Part shown: positions 40,649-49,000 of the stretch, piece by piece
Layout of the letters: every line of letters begins with the position of its first letter
How positions within the stretch are numbered: the first letter of the stretch is position 1
NCBI GenBank assembly: GCA_026418615.1
Contig: JAOAAY010000024.1
Coordinates: 1-52,783, forward strand
Direction: 5' to 3'
DNA length: 52,783 nucleotides
Source of the DNA: Candidatus Sumerlaeaceae bacterium
GTDB lineage: Bacteria > Sumerlaeota > Sumerlaeia > Sumerlaeales > Sumerlaeaceae
Translations under genes and position numbers: made by a program
The notes under the pieces: generated by a model
Database searches by the model: none
The model's input: the letters and a program-made list of their open reading frames with translations, nothing else
Told to the model about the DNA's origin: nothing

Positions 40649-42361
40649 GTGATCATCGCGCTCTGCCAGCAGAATACCATTACCGGCAATGTGCCTCGTA
40701 ACACGCAGGGCATTATTCGTTTCCTTCGCGATGCAGCCGCGCAGGGGGCGCGGCTGGCTGTTTTTCCAGAAATGGCGATCACCGGATACCCGCCGCGGGA
40801 TTTGCTCGAATATCAGTGGTTTGTCCGCGCAGCGCAGGCGAGCCTGACCGAGATTCAAGCCGCCTGCCGAGATGCCGGTATTGGAGCCATCATTGGAACG
40901 ATTCACACCAATGTGTTTGGCGGAAAAAAAGAATTACTCAACGCGGCTGCTTGGGTTTCGGCGCACGGCGATGTCCGCTTTGCGTTTAAAAAGTTACTGC
41001 CCACTTATGATGTCTTCGACGAACACCGTTATTTCCAACCGTGTCCAGCCGAGACTCCACCGCTGATCGTGGACGCTGGCGGCGGTATTCGTGCCGGCAT
41101 CTCCATCTGCGAGGATATTTGGAACGATAACGAGTTCTGGAAAGACCAGCGCTTGTACGAGTTCGACCCGATCGAAAGTCTCGTGCGCGGCGGTGCCAAC
41201 CTCATTGTCAACATAAGCGCCTCACCGTTTGTGTCGGGTAAGCCTCTTCACCGGTTGGAGATGCTGCGCCACACGGCGCGCCGGTGGGGTGTCCCTGTAC
41301 TGTTAGTGAATCAGGTGGGCGGATGCGACCAAGTCATCTTCGATGGGGGCAGTTGTGTCGTGATGCCGGATGGTCGCTTAGCAGCCTGCGCGGGCTGGTT
41401 CTCCGAGGGGATCGCGCTTTGGGACACGGACGGCAATGCGACTGCTGGATGCAGCGATGAACTGGTAGCACGGGTCAGCGACGAAGTGACGGCGCTCTAC
41501 GATGCGCTCATCCTTGGCTTGCGCGATTATCTCAGCAAAACCGGATTCAAGCAGGTGCTGGCTGGCAATAGTGGCGGTATTGACTCGGCGGTCGTGCTGA
41601 CTCTCGCCACCTCCGGACTGGGAGCGGAAAATGTTATCAGCGTTTCCATGCCCGGGCCGTTTACAAGCGCTGAAACGCGCCGCGACTCGGCGCTGTTGGC
41701 GAAACGCTTGGGCATCCGCCATGTGGAAGTTCCGATAGGCGGTCCGTTTGATCAATTCCTCGGCCTGCTCATGTCGGCAACCGGCCCGGTTTTGCCCGCG
41801 TTGTTCGGCGGGGCAGCGGAACGCGTGTCGAAGTTGGCCAACGAAAACCTTCAGGCCCGACTGCGCGGCAACATCCTCATGTGGATCTCCAATGCTTTCC
41901 GCGATCCGCCGACGCTGCTTCTTTCTACCGGAAACAAAAGTGAATTAGCCGTGGGCTACTGCACGCTTTATGGCGACATGGCGGGAGGACTGGCTGTCAT
42001 ATCCGATGTCCCGAAAATGATGGTGTACCGGCTTGCGCGGTTCCTCAACGCAGCGATGGGCAATCCCATCCCGCAGACGGTGTTGGATCGCGAACCGAGC
42101 GCGGAATTGGCCCCGAACCAGAAAGATACTGACAGTCTTCCGCCGTATCCAGTGCTCGATGAGATCATCCGATTGTATGTGGAAGAGCGGCTGGGCGCGG
42201 AGGAAATTGCAGCGGCGGGAGTCGCCGACGATGCACTGGTGCGGCGCGTTGTGGCCATGATTGATGGTGCCGAGTACAAGCGCCAGCAGGCCGCCGTCGG
42301 GCTCAAGGTCACCAGCAAAGCCTTCGGTTTCGGGCGGCGGATGCCAATTGCGCGGGGTTGA
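40649..42361 (+). CDS. nadE: Glutamine-dependent NAD+ synthetase
   Basis: 570 residues with two domains. The N-terminal nitrilase-type amidase (about 1-265) supplies ammonia from glutamine, with the triad E41 (FPEMAITG), Lys at 114/115 (FKKLLPTYD) and C154 (SICEDIWND). The C-terminal synthetase has the PP-loop SGGIDS (308-313), TGNKSELAVGY and REPSAELAPNQKD, and amidates deamido-NAD with ATP. Start GTG 40649; the Shine-Dalgarno is weak. It follows gatC by 54 bases. Confidence 0.95.
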   Translation: MIIALCQQNTITGNVPRNTQGIIRFLRDAAAQGARLAVFPEMAITGYPPRDLLEYQWFVRAAQASLTEIQAACRDAGIGAIIGTIHTNVFGGKKELLNAAAWVSAHGDVRFAFKKLLPTYDVFDEHRYFQPCPAETPPLIVDAGGGIRAGISICEDIWNDNEFWKDQRLYEFDPIESLVRGGANLIVNISASPFVSGKPLHRLEMLRHTARRWGVPVLLVNQVGGCDQVIFDGGSCVVMPDGRLAACAGWFSEGIALWDTDGNATAGCSDELVARVSDEVTALYDALILGLRDYLSKTGFKQVLAGNSGGIDSAVVLTLATSGLGAENVISVSMPGPFTSAETRRDSALLAKRLGIRHVEVPIGGPFDQFLGLLMSATGPVLPALFGGAAERVSKLANENLQARLRGNILMWISNAFRDPPTLLLSTGNKSELAVGYCTLYGDMAGGLAVISDVPKMMVYRLARFLNAAMGNPIPQTVLDREPSAELAPNQKDTDSLPPYPVLDEIIRLYVEERLGAEEIAAAGVADDALVRRVVAMIDGAEYKRQQAAVGLKVTSKAFGFGRRMPIARG

Positions 42362-42442
42362 CGGCGGGCGTCAGGCTGTAGAGGGATTTCCGACGACCGC
42401 GCCGAGTCTGTTGCACGGCGCGAATTCATACGGGCGGTCAAA

Positions 42443-43462
42443 ATGCTACAAGAATTGACAAGAAAATTAGTGGAAGGCGCGGCAGTCCCAACCGACGAGA
42501 TTCAGCGGGCCGCGCAAACCATCATGGCCGGTGAGGCGCCGCCGGCTTTGGCAGGAGCATTTCTGACCGCGCTTGAAATTCGCGGCGTCGGCGTGCGCGA
42601 ACTGACCGCATTTGCCCGCGTCCTCCGCGCCAACGCCTCGTCATTCCGCAGGCCGGAAGGCACAACGCTCGACACCTGCGGTACGGGCGGGGACCACAGC
42701 GGTTCGTTCAACATTTCCACGGCCGCTGCGCTGATTGCGGCCGGAGCCGGCGTGCGCGTGGCCAAACATGGCAACCGCTCCATGACGAGCAAGTGTGGCA
42801 GCGCGGATGTGTTGGCGGCTCTTGGCGTGGCGATTGATACGGATGCGGGCGTCATGGAGCGGGCGTTAGCCGAGGCGGGTATCTGCTTTTTATTTGCACA
42901 ACACTACCATGCCTCCATGCGCCATGTGGCGCCCGTGCGTCGTGACCTCGGCTTCCGCACGATCTTCAACCGCCTCGGCCCGTTGTCCAACCCCGCGGGT
43001 GCGACGCATCAGTTACTGGGGGTCTTTGCGGCCGGACTGGCGCGCACCATGGCGGAGGTGCTGGGCGAACTCGGTTCGCACCGCGCTTTGGTGGTTCACG
43101 GGCGCGACGGCCTCGACGAAATGACCACTACCGGTCCGACACTTGTCTGTGAACTCCGCGGAGGTGAGGTCCGGGAGTACGAGGTGACGCCGGAGGACTT
43201 CGGTTTCCCACGAGCGGAGCGGGCGGCGTTGGCTGGTGGCACCGCAGAGCAAAACGCTGCTATCATACTCGGGGTCTTGGAAGGGCGCGCTGGTCCGCCT
43301 TTGGACATTGCCTTGCTCAATGCCGGGGCTGCCATTTACGCTGCAGATCAGGCTGAGTCCATCGCCGAGGGAATCACTCGGGCGCGGCAATCAGTATCGT
43401 CCGGCGCAGCCCTCGCAAAACTCGAGCATCTCAAGAAAATATCCGGAGGCGCGGCGGCGTGA
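42443..43462 (+). CDS. trpD: Anthranilate phosphoribosyltransferase
   Basis: 339 residues. Second step of tryptophan synthesis, joining anthranilate and PRPP. CGTGGDHSGSFNIST (about 74-88) binds PRPP, and KHGNRSMTSKCGSADVLAALG and RRDLGFRTIFNRLGPLSNP complete the family pattern. The stop overlaps the trpC start (GTGA at 43459), so the two are coupled. trpE, G, F, B and A are not in the window. Confidence 0.96.
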   Translation: MLQELTRKLVEGAAVPTDEIQRAAQTIMAGEAPPALAGAFLTALEIRGVGVRELTAFARVLRANASSFRRPEGTTLDTCGTGGDHSGSFNISTAAALIAAGAGVRVAKHGNRSMTSKCGSADVLAALGVAIDTDAGVMERALAEAGICFLFAQHYHASMRHVAPVRRDLGFRTIFNRLGPLSNPAGATHQLLGVFAAGLARTMAEVLGELGSHRALVVHGRDGLDEMTTTGPTLVCELRGGEVREYEVTPEDFGFPRAERAALAGGTAEQNAAIILGVLEGRAGPPLDIALLNAGAAIYAADQAESIAEGITRARQSVSSGAALAKLEHLKKISGGAAA

Positions 43463-44328
43463 TTCTCGACGAAATAATCCAATACAAGCGCGAGTTCGTT
43501 GCAGCCCGCAAGTCTGCCGTGCCGCTCGGCGAGATCAAAAGGCGGGTGATTGATGTCCCTCCGCCCCCCGCCTTTGCCCCCGCCATTCATCGCGGGGAGG
43601 ACGAAGACCTGCGGGTCATTGCCGAAGTGAAAAAGGCCTCGCCGTCCAAGGGGGTCCTTCGCTCAGACTTCGATCCCGTCCGAATTGCCATTGATTATGC
43701 CGAACACGGTGCCGCGGCCATCAGCGTGTTGACCGATGAGCAATTCTTTCAGGGTCATCTTGATCATCTCAAGGCTGTGCGTGCGGAACTCGAAGATGTG
43801 CCTCTGCTGCGCAAGGACTTTACCATTGACGAATATCAGATTTACGAGGCGCGGCTGGCGGGAGCGGCAGCCGTGCTGCTCATCGCTGGAATTCTCGACC
43901 GGTATCAACTGACAGATTTTCGCGAACTCGCACACGACCTCGGTATGGCGGCCATCACCGAGGTGCATCTTGAGCGCGAGGCCGATCTGGCCGCAGAATA
44001 CGGAGCGCGGATCATTGGGATAAACAACCGCGACTTGCGCACTTTCGAGGTGGATCTTAAGCAGACCGAACGCATTGTCCGGCTGCTTGGGGGGCCGATT
44101 CCCGGATTTATCTTTGTCTCGGAGAGCGGCATCTCGCGTCATGCCGATGTGCAGTACCTGCGGCAGGTGGGCGTGGATGCCATCCTCGTCGGCGAACACT
44201 TTATGCGCGATCCGAAACCCGGTGCCGCGTTGGTGCGGCTCATGCGCGGCGATGACGCGTCCGAGGCGGACGAAATGGGGCCGAGGCGACCCGGCGAGGG
44301 CGGGGTGCGTCCCCTCCGCGGCGCATAA
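43459..44328 (+). CDS. trpC: Indole-3-glycerol-phosphate synthase
   Basis: 289 residues of a TIM barrel. The catalytic residues lie in VIAEVKKASPSKG (about 54-66), LLRKDFTIDEYQIYEA and GINNRDLRTFEVDL, ending with VSESGI and the phosphate site. It closes the indole ring from CdRP. A polar, Gly/Arg-rich C-terminal tail of about 20 residues goes beyond the usual length. It is coupled to trpD and ends 40 bases before hisH. Confidence 0.96.
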   Translation: MILDEIIQYKREFVAARKSAVPLGEIKRRVIDVPPPPAFAPAIHRGEDEDLRVIAEVKKASPSKGVLRSDFDPVRIAIDYAEHGAAAISVLTDEQFFQGHLDHLKAVRAELEDVPLLRKDFTIDEYQIYEARLAGAAAVLLIAGILDRYQLTDFRELAHDLGMAAITEVHLEREADLAAEYGARIIGINNRDLRTFEVDLKQTERIVRLLGGPIPGFIFVSESGISRHADVQYLRQVGVDAILVGEHFMRDPKPGAALVRLMRGDDASEADEMGPRRPGEGGVRPLRGA

Positions 44329-44368
44329 CGGCTGAGATCCCACGGTACTGCTTCGCTGGATCACGAGC

Positions 44369-44974
44369 ATGAGCGTCGCTATCGTTGACTATGGAATGGG
44401 AAATCTTCGCAGCGTCTCCAAGGCCTGCGAACGGTTGGGTGCTGCCACGAATATAGTGGAAACGCCCGACGCCGTGGAAGGTGCAGAACGGCTCATCGTG
44501 CCGGGTGTGGGGGCTTTTGGCGACGCCATGCAGGAACTCGACCGCCGCGGTCTGGTTGATGCCATCCGTCGGTACGCTCGCAGCGGCCGGCCGGTGCTCG
44601 GCATCTGCCTCGGGCTTCAGATCTTTTTCGATACGAGCGAGGAGGCTCCGGGCGTGGCGGGACTATCGCTGTTACCGGGCACGGTGCGGCGATTCCGGTC
44701 AGACAGTCTCAAGATCCCCCACATGGGATGGAACCGGCTGGATGTGCGCCGGTCGTCGCGACTGCTCGGTTCATTGGATGCCGAGCCGTTTGTCTATTTC
44801 GTCCACTCGTATTATGTAATCCCTCAGGATGATGCCGTGATTGCGGCAACGGCAGAATACGGCATTCCCTTTGTGGCAGCGGTGGAGCGCGACGCTCTTT
44901 TCGGGGTGCAGTTTCACCCCGAAAAGAGCCAGCAGACAGGACTAGAGATCCTGCGCCGGTTCCTCTCGATCTGA
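44369..44974 (+). CDS. hisH: Imidazole glycerol phosphate synthase glutaminase subunit
   Basis: 201 residues of a class I glutamine amidotransferase. The nucleophile Cys lies in GICLGLQIF, and the His-Glu pair in QFHPEKSQ. HisH feeds ammonia to HisF in histidine synthesis. hisF does not follow; instead a minus-strand gene converges 7 bases later. The DNA over the HPE motif is a perfect 15-bp inverted repeat, listed separately. Confidence 0.94.
   Translation: MSVAIVDYGMGNLRSVSKACERLGAATNIVETPDAVEGAERLIVPGVGAFGDAMQELDRRGLVDAIRRYARSGRPVLGICLGLQIFFDTSEEAPGVAGLSLLPGTVRRFRSDSLKIPHMGWNRLDVRRSSRLLGSLDAEPFVYFVHSYYVIPQDDAVIAATAEYGIPFVAAVERDALFGVQFHPEKSQQTGLEILRRFLSI
44894..44929. repeat. Perfect 15-bp inverted repeat within hisH
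   Basis: GCTCTTTTCGGGGTG (44894-44908) and CACCCCGAAAAGAGC (44915-44929) are exact reverse complements around CAGTTT. The codons encode A-L-F-G-V-Q-F-H-P-E-K-S at the catalytic His-Glu. Part of the symmetry follows from the conserved FGVQFHPE codons, but the outer six pairs are not forced by them. It would form a very stable hairpin near the 3' end, 45 bases before the stop. Confidence 0.7.
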
Positions 44975-44981
44975 CAGCAGG

Positions 44982-46016
44982 TTACTCAAGAATTTGACTT
45001 TGCAGTTTGGGGTCAAGGCGAACGGCCTCGCGCAGCCACTCGTTGGCCCGGCGCGCATCGCCCGTTTTCTGGTACGCGCGAGCGAGATCCCACTTCACCG
45101 AGGAACTGCTCGGTTCGAGCCGCGAGGCCTCCCGCAGCAAAGGAATGGCCTCGGCTGGCCTATTCAACGCGATCAGAGCGATGCCATAGAGATGAAGATA
45201 TCCCGGGTCATCCTCTCCGCCGAGTGTCATCCCGCCCGAAAGAACCTGGGCCACCGCCGCCCAGTCCTTTTCACCAGCGTACAGATCCGCGAGGCGTTTG
45301 CGCAGGCTTCCGTTGGCGGGGTTCAGCCGCAGTGACTGCTCAAATAGTTGTGTGGCAGTCGTGAACTCGCCAGATTCCAGGGCGAGTCGGCCGCGAAACT
45401 CGGCAGCGGTAGCAGCCGCAGCATCGTCGCTCTCCATTTGGGCGATCAGGGTGTCGAGACGCTGCCGTTCCCCAGCGCGCAGAAATGCCTCGGCAGCCAG
45501 CGCGCGTACGGAAAGGTCTGTCGGCGCACTTGTCAGCGCTGCCAGCACATGGGGAAGCGCGAGTTTTGGCCGTCCGGCGGCAATCATTCCCTTGGCCAGC
45601 ATCTGCTCCCGGTCCAAATCGCGGCCCGCGGCATCATGAACATGGGCCATCAGTTCGTAATGTTCGCGTCGCTCGGACGCAAAACGGTCTCGCGTGTCCA
45701 TGGCCCACGCCTTCTCGAACAGGGTGACGGCCGCCGTATAATCCGGATCATCAGGCGAGATTTTTTCTGGAGGTTTCTGACCCGCATTGGCCGCCCCGTA
45801 CTTTTCCAAAACCCGGCGCGCGTGCCGCGCCATCTCGTCGTACAGCGCCAGCGTTCGCTGATGCCGGCTGGCCCGCACCACTTCAATGTTATGGATCAGC
45901 CGGTGAGCGTTGGCATTGAGCAGGCCCACGGCGGCAGCAGCAACGATCATGAGCATGCCCCAAAGCGCGAGCACGACTGCCAACTCCTTGCGACCCGCAT
46001 TACCTGAAGTCAGCAT
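44982..46016 (-). CDS. Membrane-anchored TPR protein
   Basis: 344 residues: one TM helix (about 11-32), a charged segment, then tetratricopeptide repeats through the C-terminus (for example GRLALESGEFTTATQLFEQSLRLNP and the final LARAYQKTGDARRANEWLREAVRLDP). TPR repeats are protein-interaction scaffolds, here probably periplasmic. The ATG at 46016 is preferred, overlapping the upstream peptidase gene by 17 bases; starts at 46028 or 46043 would lengthen the overlap. Co-transcription with the C25 peptidase suggests it helps export or organise it. Confidence 0.8.
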   Translation of the reverse strand: MLTSGNAGRKELAVVLALWGMLMIVAAAAVGLLNANAHRLIHNIEVVRASRHQRTLALYDEMARHARRVLEKYGAANAGQKPPEKISPDDPDYTAAVTLFEKAWAMDTRDRFASERREHYELMAHVHDAAGRDLDREQMLAKGMIAAGRPKLALPHVLAALTSAPTDLSVRALAAEAFLRAGERQRLDTLIAQMESDDAAAATAAEFRGRLALESGEFTTATQLFEQSLRLNPANGSLRKRLADLYAGEKDWAAVAQVLSGGMTLGGEDDPGYLHLYGIALIALNRPAEAIPLLREASRLEPSSSSVKWDLARAYQKTGDARRANEWLREAVRLDPKLQSQILE

Positions 46017-49000
46017 GTGGCTCCCCATTCTTCGCCAAGACATCGTGAACTGTCACGCCCCCGTGACCCATCAACGACTGAATCCGAAGACGCCATTGGA
46101 ATGTCCGGGTATCGGCTGGCAACTCAAGTCTGTCGTGCAGGGGGACGCTCCAATCCCCCCATTGGCCGTTCTTGCCGAGGATGCGGTAAAAGAGCGAGAC
46201 CTGTCCCGGCTCCGCACCTTCAAGCACCGGCATCAAGTGCAAGGCAGCCGCCGAAGAAGTTTCGTAAACACATGACACCACCTCGGACACGGCCGGCCTC
46301 AAGTCGAAGTATAGGACATAGCAGTAGAAGCCGGGAATTGGCTCAAACTCGATGTCGAGGTGCCCGTCGCGTAAATCGTGGCGACCGGCATACATGAGCG
46401 CATCCGCCGGCTGCGCGGTGGTCATGGGGGGATATAATGTTCGCGAACTGGGCTCGTCCTCGATCCGCACAGCCACCGGTCCGAGGCGCCCGCCTTGGAA
46501 TGCAGTCGCACTGCGCAGCAAAACATAGACATCGTGCTGCAAGCCCGGCTCATCCAGAGCGCCCGGAACCCTCAACCTGATGGGCCCCGGCTTCTCGGAC
46601 GGCCCGGCAGCCAGCAGCCACGAGTCCAGACTCCATGCATTGTCTTGCCAAACCGCGTCGCCTGTCGCCGTCGTTTGGAGCACGCCCGACACATAATGTG
46701 ATTTGCTCAGGATAATATTGGGCAGTGGGGAAGTGATCTTGTCCAAGGTACGGATCGAGCCGCCCGGCAACCGCTCCATGTTGGCCACACTGGCGTCAGC
46801 AAGAGTGGTGCGAAGGCTGCGCACCCCGTCGGATGCAACCGGCAGCGAGTCAACACTGCGAATCCAGACCAGCGGCACCTCCAGATTATTGTCGCCATAG
46901 GTCAGTTCATCCAGTTCCTTGGACGCGTTGATGGTCGCGTAAACAATTTGCATGTCACCGGTTGCAGGAACCGTGGTCTCGAAGGCCCTTTCCTCACCCG
47001 GCCCCAGCGTATCCGCCATCAGGCGCCGGGGTACACGCTTGTCGCCCTCTGCATTGCGCAGCCCGCATTCGATGTCCACCCGCGTGCGCGTTGACGGGCC
47101 GTCGTTTTTGGCAGTCAGGGCAAGACGCATGATGTCGCCCGGCCTCACCATGCGGGGCTCCATGGAAAGGCTGGTCACAACATAGTTAGCCGGTTGCTCG
47201 ATCGGCGTCAGCGGTACGGTGACCGTGTTATCGTCGTATGATGTCTCACGGAGGGAGCGGTGACGGTTAACCGTCAGCCACATCGGCGTGACGCCCCCCG
47301 ACTGATTATTGTCGTCGTACCGGAATACCACGCGCCTACGCTGTCCGGGGGCGAATTCACCCAACAATTGCGAGGTCATGTCGTTGATCGTTGGCGCCTC
47401 GCGACCTGTTGCCGGATCATCCAGCAGCAAATGCAGGGGAACACGCGGCATAGGGGCTTGTCCGGTGTTAATCACCTCAGCGCTGACCTCAATGGTTCGG
47501 CGCGCAATGAGTGGCCCTCCAGCGGGATTCACAATGCGGATAGAACCATCCACAAATGCCAGATTCGGGCCGGGAACCACTCGCACCTCCAGTGGCTCGC
47601 GCCATACTACGCGCGGCGGTCCGGCGGTCGCCTCGCGGTCGCGCAAGCGCACCTCAGCGGTCAGTTTGTGCCGGCCCTCGGGCAGCATGGAGCGACCTGC
47701 GACCACCACATCGCGCTTCTGACCGGGTTGAATTTGACGGATTGCCGAGGCATCGGCCAGTGGCTCGCCGTCCTGTAAAACAACGACTTCCGCCTCGTTG
47801 ACCTCGTCTGTGCCTGTGTTCCACACCTCAAACAGGAAGCGCGGCAGGTCGATGGTGGACAGCGGAGACGGCTCGACCGCGGTTCGTTGCGGCATCAGGG
47901 CAAGCGCTTGGGAAGTCCTGTTCTCGCGGAACAGGTAGGGGAGAAGATCGTTTGCAGCACCTGTGCCCAGCGAGCCGCCTGCCCACGAGACTGTCAAAGG
48001 CGCAAGCAGATGGGCAGGCATCCGCCATTCATAAGCCCGCGCACCGCCGCCGGCCAAATCAAGATGATCGGCCAGCAAACGGTTTAGGAAGGGCCGGCCC
48101 TCGTCGCCCTCGCCATGAAAAATTGCCCGCAGAGCAAATGGGCCTGTGGGCGCCGGAGACACATTGTTCGCCGTGAGAGTCCCGGTCACCTCGACGGCGT
48201 CCGAAACCACGGGGCATGTGGCGCCCAATCGCGCTGTTGCCACCAGCCTCGGCGCCGCAACCTCGAATCGTCCGGCGTGGACATGCAGCACTCCCACTTT
48301 ACGATAGGAGAGGATGGCCGCGTGTGGCCCCTCGACAGGGAAATCCACGGTCACGCGAAGCGGTTGCTTCAAGATGAGCGGAATGTCAGCCAGTTCTGCG
48401 CTGTCAGTGAGAGCCCGCACCTGCAGGCGCGCGTCGGAGACTCCCGTTGGCGGGGGGCGGAGGCTGATGGTTAGTCCGCGGCGCGATCCGGGCGCGACGA
48501 CGGGCGGATACACCTCCAAGCCGTCTTCGATGCGCGGCATGGCCAGCCGCGTGGCGGGATCACCCAGCAGGACATATTGCTCGCAGATCGAGGGCGACTG
48601 GGTCTCCGCATAATACATGTTTTTTGCGAACATAGCCAAATCGCCAAGCGTCCGCAGTCCTTTGCGCCAGACGCCGGCCATGAGCATCGTCATGAGCGTC
48701 TTGTGCTCATATGGGCTGGCGCCGCTGACGGGTGCGAAGACGCCAATTCCGCCTGCCCGCATCTTGATGAACAACTCGCCCATGGAGACCTGCACGGGCG
48801 CGACCGGATAATCAATCCATGCATTGTCACACGATGCGCACGAGACAAACGGCAGGCGCGCCGAATTGTTGAGCAGAGGCAGGTCCATGATGTGGAGCAA
48901 TCGCTCGTGCGTCCAAAGGTTGGGGCCGCCATGACCAAAGAAATTCACGGTGGCTGCGCCCCGGTGAAACGCATCGAGCAAAGCGGCCGTCGCGGCGTGA

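Noticed and set aside
47260..47778. Plus-strand frame opposite the C25 peptidase gene
   Set aside because: Composition is that of an antisense frame; the minus-strand gene is continuous over 5.4 kb.
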